From NCBI GenBank assembly GCA_902548405.1, contig CACCRN010000002.1:1-64000 (forward strand): DNA of 64,000 nucleotides. Direction: 5' to 3'. Origin of the DNA: an uncultured Pelagibacteraceae bacterium. GTDB taxonomy: Bacteria > Pseudomonadota > Alphaproteobacteria > Pelagibacterales > Pelagibacteraceae. The position numbers and the translations under genes are program-made. This document shows, piece after piece, positions 38,852-47,649 of the stretch. How positions within the stretch are numbered: the stretch's first letter is position 1; each line of letters opens with the position of its first letter. Below the pieces are notes generated by a model. That model searched no databases. It was not told the origin of the DNA and worked only from the letters and a program-made list of their open reading frames with translations.

Positions 38852-39517
38852 ATGAAAAATATTAAAGCAATAATTTTTGACGCTTACGGCACTTTATTCG
38901 ATGTAAATTCAGCAGCAGAAAAATGCAAAGATAAAATTGGTGATAAGTGGGAGGCTTTTGCAAATTATTGGAGAACTACACAATTAGAATACACATGGCT
39001 TAGAAGCCTAATGAAAAGACACAAAGATTTTTGGCAAATCACTGAAGACAGTTTGGATAAATCAATGAGTGTTTTTAAAATAGACAATTCAATGAGGGAT
39101 GAATTATTAGATTTATATAAAATTCTTTCACCATTTGAGGAAGTTCCTGATGTATTAAAATCTTTAAAAGAAAAAAATTTCAAACTAGCAATACTTTCTA
39201 ATGGTACTCCTTCTTTAATAAATGAATTAGTACAAAGTAATAATTTAAATAATTTATTTGATGATATTTTTTCAATCGAAGAAGTTGGTGTTTTTAAGCC
39301 TGTCTCTAAAGTTTATGATATGCCAATAAAAAAATATAAAATTGAAAAAAATGAAGTTGCTTTTTTAAGTGCAAACACCTGGGATGTATCTGGTGGAGGA
39401 AACTATGGATACAATTCAATATGGGTAAATAGAAATAATAATATCTTTGATAAACTTGATTATTCACCACAAAATGAAATTAAAAACTTAAATGGTCTAC
39501 TTGATATAACTAAGTAG
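38852..39517 (+). CDS. HAD-superfamily hydrolase, type II (2-haloacid) dehalogenase-like
   Basis: A 221-residue HAD protein. The nucleophile Asp10 is in IIFDAYGTLFDV, followed by LSNGTPSL (motif II), FKPVSKVYDM (motif III lysine) and FLSANTWDVSGGGNYG. The last block is specific to L-2-haloacid dehalogenases, whereas phosphatases carry DD there. A natural substrate in seawater could be a halogenated short acid; this is an inference. Two further redox or detox-type genes follow on the same strand. Confidence 0.85.
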   Translation: MKNIKAIIFDAYGTLFDVNSAAEKCKDKIGDKWEAFANYWRTTQLEYTWLRSLMKRHKDFWQITEDSLDKSMSVFKIDNSMRDELLDLYKILSPFEEVPDVLKSLKEKNFKLAILSNGTPSLINELVQSNNLNNLFDDIFSIEEVGVFKPVSKVYDMPIKKYKIEKNEVAFLSANTWDVSGGGNYGYNSIWVNRNNNIFDKLDYSPQNEIKNLNGLLDITK

Positions 39518-39535
39518 ATAATTATATAAGCATTC

Positions 39536-40372
39536 ATGAAATCAATTGAAGTATCTAAAATTATAGATCCTATTCCAGCGTCAGATGGTGCGGGAGTAAA
39601 ATTAAAAAGAAGTATTGGTGTTGAACCAAATTATTTTGATCCTTTCTTAATGCTAGATGAGTTCGGATCTGAAAATAGTGAAGACTATATTGCAGGTTTT
39701 CCCCCTCACCCACATCGAGGAATTGAAACTGTTACTTATATGTTGGCGGGAGATTTTGAACACAAAGATAGCACTGGTGGTGAAGGAAGAATGACTGCAG
39801 GTGATGTTCAGTGGATGAAAACAGGAAGTGGAATTATTCATTCAGAAATGCCAGCTATGAAAGAAGGAAGACTTCATGGCTTTCAATTGTGGATTAACAT
39901 GCCTGCTAAATTAAAAATGAGTAAGCCTGAGTACATTTATATTGATGCTGACAAAATGAGTGTTCATAAAGATGATGATAAACAAGTTAAAGTCATTGCA
40001 GGAAAATTTGAAAATGCTGAAGGACCTGTAAAAGGTCATAATGTTGAACCAGTTTACTTTGATGTAGAATTAAAAAAAGACAAAGAATTTAATTTTAATA
40101 TTCCATCAACTCACAATACATTTATTTATCTAATAAATGGCGAAATAGAAATTGGCAGTCAAAAACATGATAATGTTAAGGATAGTACTCTAATATTATT
40201 AACAAAAGGTGAAGAGCTTAAAGTGAAAGCAAAAACAGATGCTAAGTTTCTTGTGATATCTGGAAAGCCAATAAATGAGGATATTGCAAGAGGTGGGCCT
40301 TTTGTAATGAACACTAAAGCAGAAATCTTGCAAGCAGTACAAGATTATCATAATGGTACATTTGTAAAATAA
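39536..40372 (+). CDS. Pirin family protein
   Basis: A bicupin of 278 residues. The metal-binding N-terminal cupin is shown by FPPHPHRGIETVTYMLAGDF and SGIIHSEMP, with the expected histidines. Some bacterial pirins have quercetinase activity and others bind partners; the role here is unknown. It lies between the dehalogenase-like gene (18 bases) and the quinone reductase gene (three bases), implying one transcript. Confidence 0.9.
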   Translation: MKSIEVSKIIDPIPASDGAGVKLKRSIGVEPNYFDPFLMLDEFGSENSEDYIAGFPPHPHRGIETVTYMLAGDFEHKDSTGGEGRMTAGDVQWMKTGSGIIHSEMPAMKEGRLHGFQLWINMPAKLKMSKPEYIYIDADKMSVHKDDDKQVKVIAGKFENAEGPVKGHNVEPVYFDVELKKDKEFNFNIPSTHNTFIYLINGEIEIGSQKHDNVKDSTLILLTKGEELKVKAKTDAKFLVISGKPINEDIARGGPFVMNTKAEILQAVQDYHNGTFVK

Positions 40373-40375
40373 ATT

Positions 40376-41347
40376 ATGAATTCAGTAATAGTATCAAAAG
40401 CAGGTGGACCAGAAGTTTTAGAATATAAAGAACTTAAGCTTGAAGAACCAAAAGCTGATGAGGTGACGATTAAAAACCATGCTATTGGTTTAAATTATAT
40501 TGATACTTATCATCGATCAGGACTTTATCCATTAACTCTTCCCTCTCCAATTGGCTTAGAGGGAGCTGGAGAAATAACTAAAGTTGGCTTAGATGTAAAA
40601 GATTTTAAAGTGGGAGATAAAGTTGCATACTGTGCAGCTCCTCTTGGTGCCTATTCAACTCATAGAAATTATCCAACAAAAAACTTGGTAAAAGTTCCTG
40701 ATAATGTTGATTTAGAAACTGCAGCAACTTTAATGACAAAAGGAATAACTACTTTTTATCTTTTACACAAAACTTATCCTGTAAAATCTGGAGAAGACAT
40801 TTTATTTCACGCGGCAGCTGGAGGTGTTGGTCAAATTTTTGGGCAGTGGGCTAAAAGTTTAGGATGCAATGTTATTGGTACTGTCGGTTCTGATGAAAAA
40901 ATAGAGAATGCAAAACAAAATGGCTACGACCATGTGATTAATTATAATAAAGACAATTTTGCTGAAAAAGTAAAAGAGATTACTGAAGGAAAAGGGTTGT
41001 CTGTTGTTTATGATGGAGTAGGAAAAAATACTTTTGATGGTTCAATTGAATGTTTAAAATTAAGAGGAATATTGGTTTCTTTTGGAAATGCATCTGGTCC
41101 TTTAGATCCTGTTAATGTTGCAAAATCAATTCAACCAAAAGGACTTTATTTAACAAGACCAAGTATTATGCAGTATACTACAACAAGAGAAGAGCTTGAT
41201 GAAGCTGCAAATAAAGTTTTCGAAATGGCCTCAAGTGGAAAAGTAAAAGTAAAGATTTCAAAAAAATATCATCTAAAAAATATTGCACAAGCACATAAAG
41301 ATTTAGAGTCTAGAGTTCTTACTGGTCCAGCAGTTATACTTCCTTAG
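40376..41347 (+). CDS. NADPH:quinone oxidoreductase (zeta-crystallin type)
   Basis: A zinc-independent medium-chain dehydrogenase of 323 residues. It shows GLNYIDTYHRSGLYP and PIGLEGAGEITKVG in the N-terminal domain, and the NADPH-binding HAAAGGVGQIFGQWAKSLG at about 145-163. It likely reduces quinones one electron at a time. Its stop TAG interlocks with that of the convergent DUF2721 gene on the four bases TTAG. Confidence 0.92.
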   Translation: MNSVIVSKAGGPEVLEYKELKLEEPKADEVTIKNHAIGLNYIDTYHRSGLYPLTLPSPIGLEGAGEITKVGLDVKDFKVGDKVAYCAAPLGAYSTHRNYPTKNLVKVPDNVDLETAATLMTKGITTFYLLHKTYPVKSGEDILFHAAAGGVGQIFGQWAKSLGCNVIGTVGSDEKIENAKQNGYDHVINYNKDNFAEKVKEITEGKGLSVVYDGVGKNTFDGSIECLKLRGILVSFGNASGPLDPVNVAKSIQPKGLYLTRPSIMQYTTTREELDEAANKVFEMASSGKVKVKISKKYHLKNIAQAHKDLESRVLTGPAVILP

Positions 41348-41748
41348 CCTACATCCACGTCCATATCAGACATATGGAGTTTAAGTGCATTCGTTGAAAT
41401 TTGAATTTCTCTTATAAAAAAAATAATTGATATGATCATGGATAAACAACATGAGCCAAAAATTACTCTCGCTGCAAATACTTCATCCAAATAAAGTGCA
41501 AAAACTGTAAGCATATTAAATAGGAAGCCAAATGAAGCAAATAAAATTGTCCATCTAAGAAGTGTTATCCTGCCACTTAAATTTATAAACTGCTTCTTCC
41601 ATTCAGGTGGAATATGCTTTTCATAAACATGCTCATCATGAAGTTGTCGAATTAAGATACTTAGAGAGTGAAATCTGTTGCTATAAACACTCATTAGTAA
41701 CGGAATAGCTGGAAACATTAATGCAGTAACTGTGTAGTCTATATTCAT
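41344..41748 (-). CDS. DUF2721 membrane protein
   Basis: A 134-residue protein starting at ATG 41748; an in-frame TTG nine bases upstream is a less likely start. Predicted helices lie near the N-terminus (VTALMFPAIPLLMSVYSNRF) and as a hairpin in the second half (LRWTILFASFGFLFNMLTVF and VIFGSCCLSMIISIIFF). The spacing RFHSLSILIRQLHDE is characteristic of DUF2721. No function is known. Confidence 0.8.
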   Translation of the reverse strand: MNIDYTVTALMFPAIPLLMSVYSNRFHSLSILIRQLHDEHVYEKHIPPEWKKQFINLSGRITLLRWTILFASFGFLFNMLTVFALYLDEVFAARVIFGSCCLSMIISIIFFIREIQISTNALKLHMSDMDVDVG

Positions 41749-41800
41749 ACGAATCAATTTGATTATGAAACTACCCTTTGTTATTTACAAGTAAAATATT

Positions 41801-42667
41801 ATGAACCAAATTAAACTTTTCATTGAATTAACAAGATTAAAAAAACCTATTGGCTACATGCTTTTATTTTGGCCATGTGCGTGGGGTCTAACTTTAGCTT
41901 ATGATTTTTCATCAAGTTGGAATGACTATTATTTTTATTTAATATTATTTTTTATTGGTTCAGTTCTAATGCGTTCAGCTGGCTGCATCGTGAATGATAT
42001 ATTGGATAGAAAATTTGATGCTAAAGTTTTTAGGACTAAGGATCGACCCATAGCCTCAGGAAAAATTTCTGTAAAGCTGGCAATTGTTTACTCAATTATT
42101 CTTTGCTTATTAGCTTTTATAGTTTTAATTAATTTTAACTTATTTACTATAATTCTTGCATTAGGTTCAATGCCACTTGCATTTACATATCCTTTGATGA
42201 AGAGGTTTACTTATTGGCCTCAATTATTTTTAGGTATTACTTTCAATTATGGTTTGATACTTGGATGGACAGCAATAAATGGTGAAATTAATATAATCCC
42301 TATCTTATTTTATTTTGGAGCCATATTTTGGACATTAGGCTATGACACGATATATGGGTTCCAGGATATTAAGGATGACGAAATTATAGGGCTAAAATCA
42401 ACATCTATAAAGTTTAAAGGAGATGCAAAAAAATTTCTATTTTTATGTTACTCAATTCTATTAGTTTTATTTTTGATCGGAGGATTTCTTATAGAATTTA
42501 AATATATTTATTATTTTTTATCTATATTTCCTCTTATGCATTTATTCTTATATCAAATGAAAGTTTTTAATCTTAATGATCCATTTAGTTGTTTAAAAGC
42601 TTTCAAAAGTAACAATTTATTTGGTCTAATTATTTTTATAAATATTTTAATCTCTAAAAACTTTTAA
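41801..42667 (+). CDS. ubiA: 4-hydroxybenzoate polyprenyltransferase
   Basis: Attaches the polyprenyl tail to 4-hydroxybenzoate in ubiquinone synthesis. It has 288 residues in about eight membrane helices. The first aspartate motif is NDILDRKFDAKVFRTKDRP, and the second is DIKDDEIIGLKSTSIKF. It shares one base with the msbA-like start, so the respiratory-quinone gene is joined to the lipid A export and Kdo genes. Confidence 0.95.
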   Translation: MNQIKLFIELTRLKKPIGYMLLFWPCAWGLTLAYDFSSSWNDYYFYLILFFIGSVLMRSAGCIVNDILDRKFDAKVFRTKDRPIASGKISVKLAIVYSIILCLLAFIVLINFNLFTIILALGSMPLAFTYPLMKRFTYWPQLFLGITFNYGLILGWTAINGEINIIPILFYFGAIFWTLGYDTIYGFQDIKDDEIIGLKSTSIKFKGDAKKFLFLCYSILLVLFLIGGFLIEFKYIYYFLSIFPLMHLFLYQMKVFNLNDPFSCLKAFKSNNLFGLIIFINILISKNF

Positions 42668-44403
42668 TGAATAAATCAGAAATTTATAAAAGATTGTATC
42701 AGGACTATTCAAAAAACTATTTAAATAAAATTTTTTTATCAGCTTTTTTATCTATATTAGTAGCTGGGAGCACTTCTTCAATTGCATGGCTTTTAGATCC
42801 TGCAATAAAAAAACTTTTTATTGATAAAGATCAATCATTATTAGTTTTGATACCTTTAATGATAATATTCGCTTTTACAACCAAAGGTCTATCTCTGTAC
42901 TTTGCAAAAGCAACAATGATAGGCGTTGGGGAATCGATTAAAAAAAAATTGCAATACGACATGGTAAATAATTTGGTTTCAACGGATACACAAATTATTG
43001 ACAAAAAACATTCGGGAAAATTTATCTCGAATCTAACTTATGATGTTACACACATTACAAATTTACTTAGTAATGCAATATTAACTTTATTCAAAGATTC
43101 CTTAACTCTAGTTGGTTTATTAATAGTTATGTTTTCACAAAATTGGAAATTAGCTCTTATTTCTATTATCATGATACCATTGGCAAGCTTATCTGCTAAA
43201 ACTTTAGGAAAAAGAATCAGTAAAGTAGCTACAGAAGCTCAAGAAAAATCAGGTTTTCTAACTACCTATTTGGTTGAACTTTTCAAAAATCACAAACTAA
43301 TTAAAATTTTTCAAAAAGAGGAATTCGAAAAAAAAAGAGCTGATTTATTTTTAACAGAATTAAAAGAGAAAAATCAAAAAATACAAACTGTATTTGTAAG
43401 GATGTCTCCAATTATGGAGACTTTAACAGGTATAATGATTGCGATTTTAATTTTTTATTCAGGATTGCTAATGTCAAGAGGGGAACTGGAAATTAATAAT
43501 TTTTTTTCTTTTTTAGCAGCAATGATGTTAGCATATCAACCTGTAAGAGCTCTATCCACATTGAACTTAGTGGCAAATCAAGGTTTATCTGCAGCCTCAA
43601 GAATTTTACCAATAATTGATCAACAAAATAAAATAAAAGATAAAATTAATTCAGAAGCTCTTAAGATAAAAAATTCAAAAATTAAATTTTCAAATGTTAA
43701 TTTTGCTTATGAAGAACAAGGAGAACAAACTTTAAATTCAATAAGCCTAACATTTGAAGGAGGTAAAATGACGTCGTTAGTTGGGCATAGTGGTTCGGGT
43801 AAATCTACAATTATGAATTTAATTCCTAGATTTTATGATAAAATTTCTGGAGATATTTCAATAGACGATCAATCAATATATGATGTAAGCATTAAGACTC
43901 TAAGAAATGAGATTTCTCTTGTAAGTCAAGAAACTACACTTTTTGATGATACTATTATGAATAATATAAAGTATGCTAAAGAGCACGCTACTGATGAAGA
44001 GATTTATAAAGTTTCAAAATTATCTTTTTGTGAAGAATTTATAAATAATTTACCAAACAAATATGAAACTATAATTGGTGAAAATGGAGTTAGATTATCT
44101 GGGGGAGAAAAACAAAGGCTTTCAATTGCTAGAGCTATGATGAAAGATAGTTCAATCATTCTTCTTGACGAAGCAACTTCATCCTTAGACTCGGAAACGG
44201 AAACAAAAATTCAAGAAGCTTTAAAAATTTTAACTAAAAATAAAACAACAGTTGTTATAGCTCATAGACTTTCAACCATTCTAAAATCTAATAATATTTA
44301 CTTGATTGATAAAGGAAAAATTATTGATAACGGAAAACACGAAGATTTGCTTAAAAATTCTAATCTTTATAAAAGTTTTTATGAAAAACAAATACAAAAG
44401 TAA
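42667..44403 (+). CDS. ABC transporter, MsbA-like lipid A flippase
   Basis: A half-size ABC exporter of 578 residues: six membrane helices (about 20-300), then an ATPase domain with Walker A GHSGSGKST, signature LSGGEKQRLSIARAM and Walker B SIILLDEATSSLDS. Location directly before waaA, lpxK and lpxL supports lipid A transport across the inner membrane, though the sequence alone does not exclude another lipid. Confidence 0.9.
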   Translation: MNKSEIYKRLYQDYSKNYLNKIFLSAFLSILVAGSTSSIAWLLDPAIKKLFIDKDQSLLVLIPLMIIFAFTTKGLSLYFAKATMIGVGESIKKKLQYDMVNNLVSTDTQIIDKKHSGKFISNLTYDVTHITNLLSNAILTLFKDSLTLVGLLIVMFSQNWKLALISIIMIPLASLSAKTLGKRISKVATEAQEKSGFLTTYLVELFKNHKLIKIFQKEEFEKKRADLFLTELKEKNQKIQTVFVRMSPIMETLTGIMIAILIFYSGLLMSRGELEINNFFSFLAAMMLAYQPVRALSTLNLVANQGLSAASRILPIIDQQNKIKDKINSEALKIKNSKIKFSNVNFAYEEQGEQTLNSISLTFEGGKMTSLVGHSGSGKSTIMNLIPRFYDKISGDISIDDQSIYDVSIKTLRNEISLVSQETTLFDDTIMNNIKYAKEHATDEEIYKVSKLSFCEEFINNLPNKYETIIGENGVRLSGGEKQRLSIARAMMKDSSIILLDEATSSLDSETETKIQEALKILTKNKTTVVIAHRLSTILKSNNIYLIDKGKIIDNGKHEDLLKNSNLYKSFYEKQIQK

Positions 44404-44405
44404 AA

Positions 44406-45656
44406 ATGCTATTTCTTTATCAAATAATTATTTTAATTATTTTAATATTATCTCCTTTAATAATTATTTTTAGGATAGTAAAAAAAAAAGAACATAAACA
44501 AAGATTTATAGAAAAATTTAGTTTTCCGTCAAAGAAAAGAATCAATGGTAAGCTCATTTGGTTTCATGGAGCAAGTGTGGGTGAAATTATGAGTGTTGTA
44601 CCTTTAATAAAACATTATGAAAAAAATAAATCTATTAAACAAATATTAATTACATCTAGCACATTAAGTTCCTCAAAAATTATTAAAAAATTTAAGTTTA
44701 AAAAAACTATACATCAATTTTACCCTATGGATTTCTATCTATTTACAAATAGATTTTTGGATTTTTGGAAACCAGATGTTTCAATATTTATAGACTCAGA
44801 AATTTGGCCTTGCATGTTTCAAAATATTAAAAAAAGAAAAATTCCTCTCATTTTGATAAACGCAAGATTAACAAAAAAAACTTATAATAATTGGATGAAA
44901 ATCAAGAACTTTGGGAAATCAGTATTTGATAATTTAACAATTGCCTATCCACAAAATAGAGAAACAAATTCTTATTTAAAAAAACTCACAAGTAGTAATA
45001 TTGATCATCTAGGAAATTTAAAATTTGTAGAGATTGGAAATTATCATTTTGATAAATTTAAATCCAATTTAGAGTCTGAATTTAAAAAAAAAAAAATTTG
45101 GGTTGCTTCAAGTACACATAATCCAGAGGAAACATTTTGCGGTAAAACACACATTTACCTTAAAAAAAAATATAAAAATCTTTTAACAATAATTATTCCA
45201 AGACACATACATAGAACAAATAAAATCAGTTCTGAATTAAATAATCTTGGACTAAAAGTTACTTTACATAGTTCTAAAAATCAAAATCTTAAAAATACAG
45301 ATATCTATTTAGTTGATAGCTTTGGTGAAACAAAAAAATTTCACAAAATCAGTTCATCAGTTTTTTTGGGTGGCTCCATAACAAATAGAGGCGGGCAAAA
45401 TCCATTAGAAGCAGCAAGATTTGGTGCTAATATTTTACATGGTCCAGATATCAGCAATTTTACTGATATCTATAAACTCCTTAAATCTTTAAATGTCTCA
45501 AAAACTATTTATTCTCCAAAACAATTAGCGTCGTCAATTAGATTCAAAAAAAATAATAATACTGGGATCAAAATAAAAAATATTGGAGATAAAATTTTAA
45601 AAAAAACTATAAAAGAACTTGATAAATATATCCTAAATGAATTTAAAAAAACCTAG
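44406..45656 (+). CDS. waaA: 3-deoxy-D-manno-octulosonic acid (Kdo) transferase
   Basis: Adds Kdo to lipid IV-A. It has 416 residues, with an N-terminal membrane anchor (about 1-20), IWFHGASVGEIMSVVPLI, and the GT-B C-terminal motif VFLGGSITNRGGQNPLEAA. A run of 13 consecutive A bases at 45084-45096 encodes FKKKKIW and would be prone to slippage. The 3' end overlaps lpxK by 20 bases. Confidence 0.94.
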   Translation: MLFLYQIIILIILILSPLIIIFRIVKKKEHKQRFIEKFSFPSKKRINGKLIWFHGASVGEIMSVVPLIKHYEKNKSIKQILITSSTLSSSKIIKKFKFKKTIHQFYPMDFYLFTNRFLDFWKPDVSIFIDSEIWPCMFQNIKKRKIPLILINARLTKKTYNNWMKIKNFGKSVFDNLTIAYPQNRETNSYLKKLTSSNIDHLGNLKFVEIGNYHFDKFKSNLESEFKKKKIWVASSTHNPEETFCGKTHIYLKKKYKNLLTIIIPRHIHRTNKISSELNNLGLKVTLHSSKNQNLKNTDIYLVDSFGETKKFHKISSSVFLGGSITNRGGQNPLEAARFGANILHGPDISNFTDIYKLLKSLNVSKTIYSPKQLASSIRFKKNNNTGIKIKNIGDKILKKTIKELDKYILNEFKKT

Positions 45657-46563
45657 ATTTTGGGAAAATGAAAAACCTAATTTGTTGGCGTACATATTGC
45701 TTCCTCTTGCAAAATTAATTCAATTATTAAGTTTTTTAAAAAGTAAGCAAAAAAAAAATAAATTTAAAATTAAAACTATCTGTATTGGAAATATTTATTT
45801 AGGGGGTACTGGTAAAACATCATTATGTGTAGAACTTAAAAATATTTTAGAAAAAAAAAATAAAAAAACTTGTTTTGTAAAAAAATTTTACAGCAATCAA
45901 CAAGATGAACAAATTCTCTTAAAAAATTACGGTCAACTTTTTTTGTCTAATAAAAGATCTGATGCTATCAAAGATGCAGAAGATAAAGGCTTTGAGATTG
46001 CTATCTTGGATGATGGTCTCCAGGATCAAAGTATTGACTATGATACAAAAATAATTTGTTTTAATAATTTAAATTGGATTGGAAATGGCCTTACCATACC
46101 ATCAGGTCCTTTAAGAGAGGGTTTAAACAACCTAAAAAATTATAAGCAAGTATTTATAAACGGTAACTTAGAAAATTTGGAATATTTGAAAAAAAAAATT
46201 TTAAAAATAAACCCAGAAATAAACATCAATGTTGGAAAATATATTCCAGAAAATTTAGATGAATTTAATATTGAAGATAAATATTTAGTATTTTCAGGTA
46301 TTGGTAATCACAAAACACTTGTTTCAATGATGAAAGAATATAGTTTTAAAATTTTAAAAGATTTAGAATTTCCAGATCACTATCAATATAAAGATAATGA
46401 TATAAAAAAAATAACTAATTTAGCAAAAGAGTTAGATTGTAAAATAGTGACAACTGAAAAAGATTTTTTACGATTGAAAAATATGAATTTCGAAAATTTG
46501 AAATTTATAAAATCTAAGTTGAAAATCTTGGAGGAAGAAAAATTTATTAAATCAATTATTTAA
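45637..46563 (+). CDS. lpxK: Tetraacyldisaccharide 4'-kinase
   Basis: Phosphorylates the 4' position of the lipid A disaccharide. It has 308 residues, with an N-terminal membrane-associated segment, the P-loop CIGNIYLGGTGKTSLCVEL and the DDGLQDQSIDYD catalytic aspartate block. The C-terminal TTEKDFLRL is conserved. The start lies within the end of waaA. Confidence 0.94.
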   Translation: MNLKKPRFWENEKPNLLAYILLPLAKLIQLLSFLKSKQKKNKFKIKTICIGNIYLGGTGKTSLCVELKNILEKKNKKTCFVKKFYSNQQDEQILLKNYGQLFLSNKRSDAIKDAEDKGFEIAILDDGLQDQSIDYDTKIICFNNLNWIGNGLTIPSGPLREGLNNLKNYKQVFINGNLENLEYLKKKILKINPEININVGKYIPENLDEFNIEDKYLVFSGIGNHKTLVSMMKEYSFKILKDLEFPDHYQYKDNDIKKITNLAKELDCKIVTTEKDFLRLKNMNFENLKFIKSKLKILEEEKFIKSII

Positions 46564-46566
46564 AAT

Positions 46567-47427
46567 ATGAAACTTATAAAATATTTATTTCAATTTTTAC
46601 TGGCTATTTTTTGTTTTGTATTTTTTAAAATATTAGGGGCCAAATTAGCTTCAGGATTAAGTGGAAAAATATTTGAAAAAATTGGACCATTTTTTAGGTC
46701 TAAAAAAATAATTGATGAAAATATTAAAAGAGCAATTCCTAATATAAATGATGAACAATTAAATAATATCAAAATATCAATGTGGAACAACTATGGAAGA
46801 GTGTTTGCTGAATATATTTTTATTAAAGATTTTAGGAAAGGGAATTTAGAAGAGAATATAGAAATTAAAGGTGAAGAAGTTTTAGATGAAATAAAGAAAA
46901 AAAATTTACAAGTAATTTTTATATCAGGTCATTTTAGTAATTTTGAATTGATGGCAATGAGCTTGGAAAAAAACGATATCAAACTTGCAACAATTTATCG
47001 TCCTTTAAATAATGTATTTTTAAATCTGATAATGGAAAAAATTAGAAAAAAATATATCTGTAAAAATCAAATTAAAAAAGGAATCGGTGGTCTAAAAAAT
47101 TTGTTAAAATATAAAAAGCAAAATTTTTCAACTGCATTAATGATAGATCAAAGAGTATCGGAAGGTATTTTAAGTGATTTGTTTAACAAAAAAGCATTAA
47201 CCACAACCATACCGGCACAATTGGTTAAAAAATATAACATTCCCATAGTGCCCGTCTTTATAGAAAGAATAAATGATTTAAAATTTAAAATAACTATCGA
47301 TAAACCAATATTTTTTTCAAAAGATATCTCAATAAATTCTATTACTGATGAACTAAATAAAATTCTAGGAAAAATGATAATACAAAAACCTGAGCATTGG
47401 ATTTGGACTCATAACCGTTGGAAGTAA
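46567..47427 (+). CDS. lpxL: Lipid A lauroyl-type acyltransferase
   Basis: A late acyltransferase of lipid A synthesis (LpxL/HtrB family). The 286 residues have an N-terminal membrane helix (about 7-22), the catalytic H-X4-E motif in ISGHFSNFELMA, the MIDQRVSEGI block, and the family C-terminal PEHWIWTHNRWK. It is the last gene of the ubiA-to-lpxL run and ends 10 bases before the convergent DUF2093 gene. Confidence 0.93.
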   Translation: MKLIKYLFQFLLAIFCFVFFKILGAKLASGLSGKIFEKIGPFFRSKKIIDENIKRAIPNINDEQLNNIKISMWNNYGRVFAEYIFIKDFRKGNLEENIEIKGEEVLDEIKKKNLQVIFISGHFSNFELMAMSLEKNDIKLATIYRPLNNVFLNLIMEKIRKKYICKNQIKKGIGGLKNLLKYKKQNFSTALMIDQRVSEGILSDLFNKKALTTTIPAQLVKKYNIPIVPVFIERINDLKFKITIDKPIFFSKDISINSITDELNKILGKMIIQKPEHWIWTHNRWK

Positions 47428-47437
47428 ATTTATTATT

Positions 47438-47626
47438 TTATGATATTTCTCTTTTTTTATTTGCTTCTATATATGAATAGTATGCTTCCTGCCTATCTAC
47501 ATTCCAATAGGTTAAATTTTCTAACATAATTTTTTTTCCTGAAATAGCACATATAACATAATCGCCAGCTTCTAACACATTAAAGTTATTAGGTAGATAT
47601 TTTAATTTAGCTAATTTATTTTTCAT
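47438..47626 (-). CDS. DUF2093 protein
   Basis: A 62-residue protein from the ATG at 47626; a longer version starting at 47662 would overlap purD and has no support. It matches the alphaproteobacterial DUF2093 pattern: LAKLKYLPNNFNVLEAGDYV, then CAISGKKIMLENLTYWNVDR and QEAYYSY. No function is known. The start is 23 bases from the divergent purD. Confidence 0.8.
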   Translation of the reverse strand: MKNKLAKLKYLPNNFNVLEAGDYVICAISGKKIMLENLTYWNVDRQEAYYSYIEANKKREIS

Positions 47627-47649
47627 TTCTAAGATATATAAATAGTTAT

